Assembly (NCBI GenBank): GCA_015143295.1
Contig: CM026568.1
Coordinates: forward strand, 13,088,607 to 13,152,606
Direction: 5' to 3'
Source of the DNA: Tetracentron sinense
Taxonomy: Eukaryota; Streptophyta; Magnoliopsida; Trochodendrales; Trochodendraceae
Length of the DNA stretch: 64,000 nt
The position numbers and the translations under genes were made by a program. The stretch's first letter is position 1, and each line of letters starts with the position of its first letter. The notes under the pieces were generated by a model. It saw only the letters and a program-made list of their open reading frames with translations. It searched no databases and had not been told where the DNA came from. This document shows positions 22,816 to 33,088 of this stretch, piece after piece.

Positions 22816-24495
22816 TAAAATAGAACATATAAGGTTTTAATTATTTTTATAATTACAATCTACTTGTACTTATCAATTGTAAACAAACTATACTTCTATA
22901 ATAATAATTCAAATGAAATTTTAATATATTTGTTATATAAAAAGGTAAGGTGTGAAGTAATTATGTCTACATAAAGTTTGGTAGTAGTAGATTTAAAATT
23001 ATCATAGGCCAAAGTATTCACAATTTATATTTTAGGAGGGTTTCTCTATGGTGTTAATCGTTTCACCGACCCAAGACATGCTAAAAGGATTTGTGACTCC
23101 ACATAGACAAGTCTTCAAAGTTAGTCAACAAATTATCAATTGAAGCTTTTATTAAGAATAATTTAGAATCCAAATCAAAGCATAAATTTTCTTTCACAAT
23201 AACAATCAATCAACTCTACTCACTCGAGTATCAAAAACCAAAAAATTTACAAAATCAAATATAACTCTCTTTCAGCTTTCAGTTTCAACTTCCTTCCTCA
23301 AAGTTGCCTCCTTATAATTAATTCAGATATTTAAACGTCAAAATCAAATCTTAAAAAATTTTGAAAAATCCAAATTATGCTAAAGCCATGATCGATCAAA
23401 TATCAGATTTGAAGTCCATGAAGTTGAAAAAAATTGAAGATCAAAAACTTGAATTTACATTCAATCTAAAGAGAAACCCAATTTTTTCTCAACTAACAAG
23501 CAAGCAAGCCATTCTTGGAAGAAAAGATGATTCATCTTATCTTATTCTTTTCCAATATAAGAAAATATTGCAAAAATATAAATTACTTCTTCAAACATTA
23601 GAGGCATAAAGCTGTGTTAAGGAAAAAAAATGGCACCAAAGGCTAAGGATCATGACTGAGAAGTTTAACGATGCAGTGTAGTTTCAAGAGGGATAGAATT
23701 GATCACCATCTTATGCATTATTTTCAAAGCCAACCAAGAGAATGATATGATTTTTTTTTATTCTCTTAAAGAACTTATAAATGAGAGTTCTTATTATATT
23801 GGATTATTTAGTCACATTGTACTTGGAATTTTTATTTTTGCAATAAGAAATTGGAAAAGAGTGCATATTTATTCTCATTAATGTTATTTTTTTGCAGCTC
23901 TTTATTATTATTTTGCAATCTCTTACTTATTATTGGGAAGAAGTTCCAAAAGTGCATCAATACTTGGTCTTTGTATACGTTGCCGTGTTTTCTAGACCAA
24001 CAACCTAAGCTTCATTCTCTACTTAGTTGTTACTTTCGAATATATGATACATGAACTTTATAGGATGAAGCCCTAACCATCTAATTGAGAGTATTTCACA
24101 AATATATACAAGGAATGATCCAAATCAACAGGCTACATCTTAGGTAGTCAATATGAACCGCTCAATGCTCGGCCACCTCTTGGATTGGAAACCACAAGTT
24201 ACACTCTTCAGATTTCTTTTCTTTAGTGTGGTGTTAGCTATCCCAACAAGAGACTTTCTTTTGTAGAATCTTACTATACATAGAAGAGAGAGAGAACCTA
24301 AGAAACTAACCTCGAATGCTCTTATGTGCTTCTTTTGCTCTTCTACTTTAGAGCTTTTGTAGTTGTAGAGAGGGAGTTGGGGTTCTTTGCAAGGAAAACC
24401 TAACTTTAATTATTACTATCCTTTACTTTATTTATCACTTGTAAAGAAACTGTACTTCTAATATAATTTTTTTATATAATAAAGTAAGGTGAAGG

Positions 24496-24529
<34 letters not shown>

Positions 24530-24902
24530 CAATTAAGTATATAAACATTCACATTGGTGCTAAAGATATGGCAATGCCCTATATTATAAAAAATTATTGA
24601 ACCAACCTTACTTAAATTTGGTAACAAATTTGGGCTGGATTTTAACTTAAGTTTACTGGACAAAAACATGCTAGGAACCATCAAATCGGTTCATTGGTTT
24701 TAATGGTTTCCAGTTGAACAAGTCGATTGTTTCAGTTTTCATGCTAGTGACCTATAGTTTCTATATACTTTCCTTTTTGGAGGCCCTTTAAAATTCGATA
24801 CAAAGATCATATTTTTGGTTTTATCAATTCAGCCGGAATGTTCGGTCCAATTTTAAAGACATTGCTTGTACTATAAAAAATATATTACATGTTTCTCACG
24901 AA
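22816..24902. other. AT-rich DNA, nothing recognised except a TA microsatellite
   Basis: A TA run lies at about 24499-24528. An 82-codon frame at 23361-23609 has no recognisable domain and is Lys/Ile-rich as expected for AT-rich DNA. I see no element ends. Confidence 0.55.
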
Positions 24903-25245
24903 TAGAGGTGGCAATAACTGATTCAATCAACCCACTCAACTATGTGCAGTTTAGGTTGAGGTTTTGGAAATATCATTTATAATTGGGTCAGGTTTGAATT
25001 GGACTTTCCAAACCTAATGAGCCATAATACCTAGTTAAATTTTGAGTAAATATATAATTTAAATAGTACTGTAGTTATAATTAATTAATATACTTATTTA
25101 AAGTGAATAGGTGGGAAGGTTTGGGCTGGGGTCCATTATTGGGTTGGGCCAAAGCTTGTATTAACCATTTGTAAGCATATATGATTGGGCCTAGGGTATC
25201 CATAGCTGGCCCAAATCTGGTTTGGACTAACTTATTGCCACCCTA
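24903..25245. mobile_element. hAT-like MITE (TAGAGGTGGCAA ends)
   Basis: 343 bp beginning TAGAGGTGGCAATAA and ending TTATTGCCACCCTA, a nearly perfect terminal inverted repeat. The flanks CTCACGAA and TTCACAAC are only partly alike, so any 8-bp target duplication has decayed. It contains GGGTTGGGCC/TGGCCCAAAT words near both ends and is noncoding. Confidence 0.75.
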
Positions 25246-26525
25246 TTCACAACCTTTTCTTTTTGTGCAAAATTTGTGGAGCTTTTTGAAATTATTGATT
25301 TTTGAATGCATGTGTTTCAATTTAGTGATATATATTTTTGGAGGTTTACAATGGGCGTCAATAGTTTGTTATCACTAGTGATTTGGTTGTATAGGCATTG
25401 TTGCAATATCATTCTAAAAGGGGGCATACACCTGAAACAAACTAACAACTATAATTTGGTAGTTGGGTAGTTCCCGGTTTATATATACCTTACTGAACAT
25501 GTGTCATTCATGATTCAAAGGATGTTGACATACATATGACGGTTATGGTGTGTAACTCCAAATTTGAAGAAATCATATTGTTCATTGAAAAATATCCAAT
25601 CACATTTATTTAGGACTCTACATTATTCGAAAATCGACTTTTTACAAAACTATTTAAGGGCTTGGATAAACTTCTCTGAGAAGGGAAGTGACTTCTTCGG
25701 AATAACTTTTAAGAAATTAATGTTTTTTTTTAATTTGGGACTTCCCACAAAAGCTAGTTGGGGGCAGTTCCTCTAAATGCTAACATTTTGACTTTTTATC
25801 TTTTGACTAGTAGATAAGTTACTATCTTAAGTGCTGAAACAAGGTACTGTTTATACTTCAATTGATTTTGAGTGACTTTTTTGACTCTTGAAGAGTCAAA
25901 AGTTGGTTAAAATATAAAGGGGCAATACTACTAATAAGTACTTATTTAACTACGTTAAATAAGTACCTATTTATAAATAGGTTTGTTAAAATTAAATAAG
26001 TATAATATGTAAAAATGGTTTAGAACCCAAAATAAGTAATTCAATAGGTACTTGTTTGAAAAAGTACTTATAAATAAGCCAAATGTCACTTTCATAAGAC
26101 AATTTTGTCCCCAATTTTTTTTATAAAATTTTACAAATAACCCTTCTCAAAAGATATGGATCTTATACAGACAATAATTTAAAATGACCATAATTATATT
26201 CGAAAAAAGTACTTATTGATTTGATTTATCAAACGAGATTTGCAATGAAGTGACTTATTTCTAAAATGCACTTATTAACTTATGGAGTGTTGCAAACACT
26301 ACCTAAGAGTCTCCTCTTGAATAACTATTCGTGCGTTGAAATTTTTTTTTCCCAAGGCACACCCTTATAGTTTTACCATTCCAGGAGGCATAGTAATAAT
26401 GAAGTTTGTGTATCTTAAGAGTTAAGAGAGGATAGTCATAATGAAATTTGTGTATCTTAAGTCCCTTCTTTTTCATATAAGCACCTATAACTACAATACA
26501 ATGGTCTTACAAGGAATGTCATCTT
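25246..26525. other. AT-rich DNA, nothing recognised
   Basis: No gene or clear element. Near 25930-26080 a TAAATAAGTACTTATTT-like word recurs in both orientations and may be the end of a small decayed element. Confidence 0.5.
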
Positions 26526-27544
26526 AAGGCTGTCAATCTAGTCCTTTGATGAGGGGGCCTGGCCCTTCAAAGCCCACAAAATAGAGGATTTTTTTTCCTT
26601 AATAAAGCCTTAGGGCCGAGCCAGACCTAATTTTGAAAGGCCCTCTTACTTGAGTGTCGGGCTTAGTAAGCACGGGGTAGGGCTGGTCAAAGCCCACAAA
26701 ATAAAGGACTTTATTTTCCTTAATAAAGCCTTAGGGCCAAGCCATACCTAATTTTGAAAGGCCCTCTTACTTGAGGGTCGGGCTTGGTAAGCACATCGCC
26801 GGTCTGGTCAAAGTCCACAAAATAGAATTATTTCTTTTCCTTAATAAAGCCCTAGAGCCGAGCCCGACCTAATTTTGAAAGACCCTCTTACTTGGGGGTC
26901 GGGCTTGGTAAGCACGGGCTGGCCCAACCCTCCATTCTATATGTTATACCATATATAATATAATAACTTAATACATATATTAACCTAAGAGATTAAGCCT
27001 TACTGTGTGCATGTGTCATATACTAACATTTATCTTTCTAGAATCTTTCTAATATAATAACTTGTAACTTTTTTTTTTTTTTTTTTTTCTTTTTTAAATC
27101 TAATAGAATCCAAGACTTACTGTGTGTGTAACAGAATTACCCTATAGTCTCTTTCTACAATCTTTTTGATGTTATTACTTGTAAGTTGTAACCTATTTCT
27201 TAAGAAAATAATAGTAACAATTGGGGTGTTCTAATATTAACAATCTAATGACACTAAATATCCATCGTGTTGCCCTTTCAATTATCGGTCCCCCGAGTCT
27301 GAATAAAGGAGGAGGGTTGTATGTAAGGTTGACAATCAATGTAGAAAAAATCACTAAAACATGCTATAATTTGTTTTTGTTCTTTCAGCCTTGGCCTTGG
27401 CCTGACCTTGACCCAATGCTGACCCTTGAGGATAGGGCTTGGACTTAACCAATTCAAGCCCTCTAATGGCTAGCCCACCCCCCGTCAGGCCCGATAAGAC
27501 CTAGGCCCTACCCTAGCCTAATAGCCTAACCATTTGATAGCCTT
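26526..27544. mobile_element. hAT-like element with internal 120-bp tandem array
   Basis: Starts AAGGCTGTCAATCTAG and ends CATTTGATAGCCTT, inverted ends of the same GGCTGTCAA type as the element at 7725-8238. The flanks do not show a convincing 8-bp duplication. The left third is a tandem array (26568-26930). The right end carries GGCCC/GGGCC-rich subterminal words. Noncoding. Confidence 0.65.
26568..26930. repeat. Three tandem units of 120-121 bp
   Basis: Units starting CAAAGCCCACAAAATA at 26568, 26688 and 26809, each containing TCCTTAATAAAGCC and GACCTAATTTTGAAAG, and ending GGTAAGCAC. Divergence is about 10 percent by eye. Confidence 0.9.
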
Positions 27545-28559
27545 ATCCATTTATATTCTTAGAATTCCTAAAAAGAAAATTCATTCGCAGTAGCCATGTA
27601 ACAAGTGTTGTTGTCTTAACCATTTTGAAAATATCATGTTAAAGTAAGGTCGTGTCCCACTTCATTAGGGGTGTACAATGAGCAAGTTGGGCTAGGTTGA
27701 AGCCAGTTTTGGCTCAGCCCATTTTATTTATCCTCATGCCTAATCCAGCCTAAACCCAAATTCATTTCAATACATGAAGCCCAAATCTCAACCTATGCAA
27801 TGATAACTGTGTAACGCCCTAAACCCGTGCCTAAAGAATCGTATTCCGAGGCGCGTGTCCGTTCATCATAACCACGCATACGGAAGGCTTTACCCGCGAA
27901 AATGTGTGAATTTTCAAACTTTTATTTAAGAGCTTATATAAGCAATAATAACTGGTCATCACAATAACTCATCATAAGCAAATGCGTTACCTCACTGGCT
28001 ACGGTAGCCTTTAGTCTTGGTGTCACAAATGCTCCGGTACACTTTCCAAAATCTATCAAGCGTAGCTCCTTGCCAATCGGCAATCGCTTTAGAATCTAAA
28101 GACATAAAATGAGGGATGAGTCATAAAGCTCAGCAAAATCCACAATACATCTAAACTATTTTCCACATAGTAACATTCATCATAACGATATAGTATTACA
28201 GTTTAATTCTCATATCATAATAATATATAAAATCATAATATCATAATTTGTGACACGAGGTCACTCAGGGCTATTTCACCCTATTCTGAGGTTCCCGACT
28301 TCTAATTGCCAAGTTCATCCAATAATCGTCCACGACACCAAGTTACCATTCTAGATAACCGCTCACGTTCTATTCTTGAGCCCGCAGACTCGATTGACTG
28401 GGCCTTTACCTGTGTACCCCGGAGTCTATAGACTCAATATTCAACTTAGAGTCCGTAGACTCGTTAATCATTTCAGAATCCAATACCATCAAAAACCCCA
28501 TTACCATGACGTCCTATACCACCATGATAATTACCGAGATCAACTGGGCTTACACCTAA

Positions 28560-29500
28560 TGAAAAAAAACCTTGAGTACTTAGACTCAGTACAACCTTGA
28601 GTCCTTAGACTCAGCACGCAATCAACAACGTGTACCATCTAAAGACATACCTAAGTATAGTGATCATCATTCTTCCACTTGTCTTACGACATACCTAAGT
28701 ACAATGATCCTCAACCTGTCTTGTGACATACCTCCCTCAAAGTTTTGTTGGAACATACCGAAGTACAGAGGTCCCCACCCCTCAAAGTATTGTTCGAACA
28801 TGCCAAAATAAATAAGTTACCATTATTTATGGTACAACATCATATTCAATCTTTATCAGGGCATACCTGAGTACAAAGGTCACCATCCTCACATAATATA
28901 TCTGGGTACAAAGATCACCACCCAATTAGGGTAACCAAGCTCTATTGGGACATACCTAAGGACAACGATCCTCACTCCTCAACCTATCTTGGGACATACC
29001 TAAGTACAACGATCCTCATTCCTCAACCTATCTTGGGACATACCTTCCTTAAAGTCTTGTTGGAACATACCAAGGTACAGAGGTCCCCACCCCTCAAAGT
29101 ATTGTTGGAACATACCGAAGTATAGAGATCCCCACCTCTTAAGCTAACTTTCATTTATCTAACCTCTATTGGGACATACCTAAGTAAAACAATCTTTATT
29201 CCTCAACCTGTTTTAGGAAATACCTAAGTACAGCGATCCACATTCCTCAACCTGTCTTACGAAATACCTCCCTCAAAATCTTGTTGGAACATACCAAAGT
29301 ACAGAGGTCCCCACCCCTCAAAAGTATTGTTGGAACATAACGAAGTAAAAAGGTCACTAACCCTCAAGCCAACATTCAATCTGACCTCTATTGGGACATA
29401 CCTACCACCGCAGATCACCACCCCTCAAGGCATCATTTATTTATCTGACCTCTATTTGGACATATCTACCACCGCAGATCACCACCCCTCAAGGCAACAT
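28560..29500. repeat. Degenerate array of GGGACATACCTAAGTACA units
   Basis: Roughly twenty copies of a short unit containing (G)ACATACC..AGTACA.(A/C)G(A/G)TCC.CA, in higher-order groups with TCTTGTTGGAACATACC. The array lies inside the solo LTR. Unit length and identity vary. Confidence 0.85.
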
Positions 29501-30004
29501 CCTTGAGTTCGAAAACTCAATATAACCATGGGTCTGTAGACCCGATACAACCTTGGGTCCATAGACCCAATGTCATCCTAACTCTTCCAACTATCAATCA
29601 CGGAGGAACCCGACTCTTAGTAGACCCGCCTCTCCAGACCTAGTCAAAGAGGGACCACAGACAACGTTTAACACAAGTTAGGTTTTCTAACCGTGAGAAA
29701 TCCCAAATTAATCCAAGCCTAGCTAGCTTGACTAATTGAATATGTTGGGCATCACGCCCGTGGATCGATTCCAAAGGTATACCGTCTCGAAGTGGAACAT
29801 TACCCGATCGATGAACCTCTTTCATCACCTTTAACAAATTCCAATAATCAATCCATCATACAAGAGTTGTTCCGATAGGGAACTTTATCAGGCCAATGGA
29901 CCCTTTCATTGCCTTAAAACAAGTATCACACAACATTTATAATGCAAAGATGACTTCACAACACATAGAGGAGCCAACACAGGCTAACTGGGGAAAAATT
30001 TGTC

Positions 30005-30125
30005 TGTCCTACGATTGATCACATTCCCAGTGCGATCAATCGCACACAGGTCAGGAATGACTCCAGACCTTCTGCATGTCTGTGATCGATCCAGCGACCG
30101 ATTGTAGCATCGATCGCACGACCAA
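30005..30125. repeat. Cluster of TGCGATCGATCGCA-type palindromes
   Basis: Words such as ACGATTGATCACATT, GTGCGATCAATCGCAC, TGTGATCGATCCAGCGACCGATT and CATCGATCGCACGA lie within 120 bp. Same style as the clusters at 16385, 16878 and 19098, but with a different core. Confidence 0.8.
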
Positions 30126-31533
30126 GTTTTCTGAGCTTTTTATCCCGAAACTGAGGTCCACCCACCTCTCTCTTGCATATATCATCAAAACACACTTCAT
30201 ATCGGGTCTCTGATCATTTTTCATCCATTTTCCATTGCAAACCATTCCATGAGAGCCTAAATTTCGAGCTATCAAGCCCGAAACCGAGAGCTACACCTCT
30301 CTGCTCAATTTCCACACATCCTCATCCATTCTATACATTGTATGTCGGGTCTCCGACCCTTTTTCATCCACACATCATAATACAAACCATTCCAAGTACA
30401 AAATAGCTTAAATATGGAAAAATAGAAGAGATTGAAGAGGGTTTTATCTCCCTACACACAAATTAAAGCTCCGGATGGCAAAATGGACGTCGCCAATATG
30501 TCCGTGACGTCAAAGAACCTTAGGGTAGACCTTCTCTCTCTCTACCCTTTACTTTCTCTCTCTATTCTCTCTAATCTCTCTCTACATGTAAATTGAGGCT
30601 CCAGGTGGTGAAACAGACGTCACCAATGCGCTCAGAACGTCGAAAAACCCCAAGATAGAGCTCTTCTTCTTTCTCTCTCTTCCTTTCTCTCTCTAGAAAC
30701 TATCACGCAGAGTTTAGGCCCTCTGGTGCACAATGGAGAAATGAGGGGGGAGATCCCCTCTTTATATAGGCAAGAGGGTGGCCTATGTGGCCATGGCATG
30801 ACCATGTGCCTTGATGATGTGGCGGTTGACTACGTTGAACGGTTTGATCGGTTTCCCATTTTTTCCATGCATACGGCCCTCGTAACCTTGTGAAATTATG
30901 TACGATGATGACGAAACTTTAGGTGACCGTACTGGGGGCAGTCCGACACCCGTTGTATGAATTTTGAGAAAAAATATTGAGTTTTGACTGTAAACACTAA
31001 GTCCGGGAAAAAATTGCAAACCCCTCAAATTTTCCGGATTTGAACACTAAACATGTTGCGGTTTCGCGGTGTGAATTGCAATAAACCCGAGACGACAGAC
31101 AATCGTCTAGACGGCCGACTGACATGTAATGTACGAGTTTCGTAGATTTCAATGAAAAAAGATTGGTAAATATTGATTACCGACGAAATCGCGGAATCCG
31201 TGGATTTTCCCAGGTTTTGGATACTGATTGCACTGTGGTTGTGTGAATCGATGCATGACGGAACCTTCACGACAGGTAATCGTCCAGATAGTGGACCGAC
31301 ACATGGTACGAGAATATCGGGTGAGTACCTCTTGGTTTTCACCTGTAATTATTGGATTCCGAATCCGATAATCCAAAACCCACAGTTAAACAAAACACTT
31401 TCCCGGAATTTTACGGATTCCGGTTAGGGAAAGAGACACCCTATTATTTAGAAATATTATTCTTAAATTAATTATACTCAACTAAAGGTCATCTTGTTCT
31501 CAGGATTTTCTTCTGAAAATCCGGGTCGTTACA

Positions 31534-31789
31534 AATTGGCTCGACCAATACTCCTCAAAAGACCGGCCTAAAAAGGGGCAGAAGATCAATTTACTTAATC
31601 AAGACACGTAACATTTCACCATGCTTTCGAACCGACGTCCACGGCGCCAATCACGACACCATGAACTGAGTGCGCCACTCTAGGCAATGAGCCACGAATC
31701 AAGTATGCCCCATAACCTACCCCAGGTAACCCTTACCGTGACACCCCCATGACTTGAACTCGGGACGTAGTGCTTGATTCTGATACCAA
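31534..31789 (-). other. Internal 5' region of a gypsy-type element with primer binding site
   Basis: Minus-strand TGGTATCAGAATC (31776-31788) directly follows the end of the LTR at 31790 and fits a tRNA-Met-type primer site. At 31551-31618 there is a partial second copy of the LTR sequence (CTCCTCAAAAGACCGGCCT), showing rearrangement. Confidence 0.6.
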
Positions 31790-32185
31790 TGATAAGTGTC
31801 TTACTCCTCAAAAGACTGGCCTGACAAAGGATAGAAGATCAATTTATTTTATTAAGGCACGTAACATTAAGAGGAAGAAAAGAACAATATGCAAGACAAA
31901 TTCCCTCGTCTAGGTGGAAACCTTTATTCACAAATATTATCAAATATTTCTCAATGCCTTCTTTTGGCTTGTGTTCCTACATGCATAAGATTTTCTACTA
32001 ACAATCTCTTTTACCTACTATAGAACTCAAAATAAGATAATAACTATACCTAATAAGATAATGACTCCCCTAACAACTTATTAGATATCAACAACTTCAA
32101 ATAACCACAAAGTAAAACAACCCAAACAAAACAACTAAACAACTTTATTTGTAGGACTCTATCCTAAGTCATCATGCACACATCA
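31790..32185 (-). repeat. LTR of a Ty3/gypsy-type element
   Basis: 396 bp with TGATAAGTGTC at one end and GCACACATCA at the other (TG...CA). On the minus strand it is preceded by a polypurine tract (AAGAGGGTGGGAA, 32186-32198) and followed by a primer site. Having both neighbours means it served as the 3' LTR of the element on its right and the 5' LTR of sequence on its left. Confidence 0.75.
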
Positions 32186-32760
32186 TTCCCACCCTCTTGA
32201 AATCAACCTTGTCCTCAAGGTATACTACTACCACTACTACCGGTTTGAGTTTCAATTGTCCTTCCACCCCCAACGGCCAATAGGCTCACGATCACGTCGA
32301 CCATAATCCACCTCTACTTCTTTAGTTTGTATGGCACCTAGCCGAGCAGCTACACTATGTACTAGTTACGTTTGAGCATTTTCTGCATTATTTTGCCATC
32401 AACCACCTTGTCAGAACCCCCTTCATCTTCAATTGTATAAATTCCCAAATAATAGGGTCCAACATGGCCAACCATTGTACACCCAAGACCATATCGGTTA
32501 GTTTGAAATGTGGTTCCTTGCATAACCCACTGACCCCGTTCGTTTAGCGACTTCGGGATCGATCTAGTAAATTGTGTACTACCAGAGTCGATTAATATTA
32601 ATATGGACGTTTTTTGATGTAGCCTTTCACACACTTTGTGCGATTCGAAGTTGATCTCGTCAAGGCATGCACATATATTTTTGGAGTCCTGGTTAAACAT
32701 CTTCATCCCTGGCTTCTTCGTTTTCATATTGCCATTTTTGGGTCCATCTTCTTCGTACAT
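32186..32760 (-). pseudogene. Gypsy pol remnant with retropepsin motif
   Basis: The minus strand carries a 132-codon frame (32362-32760) with ILILIDSGSTQF, the aspartic protease motif of gypsy pol (usually VLIDSGSTHNF). Near the LTR, LEDKVDFKRVG resembles the end of the pol polyprotein. Reverse transcriptase, RNase H and integrase are missing between them, so a large internal deletion occurred. Confidence 0.65.
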
Positions 32761-32762
32761 AA

Positions 32763-32816
32763 TTAAAAAAAAAAAAATTAAAAATTAAAAATTAAAAATT
32801 AAAAATTAAAAATTGA
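32763..32816. repeat. TTAAAAA minisatellite
   Basis: Seven-base unit AATTAAA repeated about six times, following an A run. It separates the gypsy remnant from the RUS3-like promoter region. Confidence 0.9.
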
Positions 32817-32820
32817 AAAT

Positions 32821-33088
32821 AAGGTGTATTTTAGGTCTTTCGAAGAGTCTTAGGCTCGGATCGGCTCGAGTATCACCCGAGTCATGGGATCGGCCAGCAA
32901 TCCTCGTCGAGTCGTCGTCTGACTCTACACGGATGCACATGCTGTTACAATCGGTAAAATATCGGACGTTACGAAATCGGGGTATCGGAATCTGCCAGAC
33001 TACCATTGCCATAGAAAAAAAAAATCGAATCGAATCGAATCGAACCGAATAGAACGAAGACTCTGGTTCGGGCTGTTTCTCCTCCGCC
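32821..33088 (+). promoter_or_regulatory. Upstream/5' leader region of the RUS3-like gene
   Basis: A relatively GC-rich 270 bp segment with CpG-rich words and a TCGAA pentanucleotide run (about 33027-33050). No clear TATA box is seen. The transcription start is unknown. The ATG at 33089 has a good plant context (GCCATGG). Confidence 0.5.

Larger units (their letters stand above)
27810..31533. mobile_element. Solo LTR of a long-LTR gypsy element (Del/Tekay-like)
   Basis: The 3.7 kb unit starts TGTAACGCCCTAAACCC and ends CCGGGTCGTTACA, so it has TG...CA ends that are also inverted to each other (TGTAACG). Flanks are AACTG (27805-27809) and AATTG (31534-31538), a 5-bp target duplication with one difference. 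No primer site, polypurine tract or gag-pol lies next to either end, so it is best read as a solo LTR left by recombination. Inside are a tandem array (28560-29500), a palindrome cluster (30005-30125), two duplicated blocks (30155-30400, 30465-30715) and a minus-strand TATATAAAG box near 30762. Confidence 0.65.

Noticed and set aside
30783..31427. Several overlapping 75-105 codon frames on both strands
   Set aside because: They lie inside the solo LTR, overlap each other and have no known domain.
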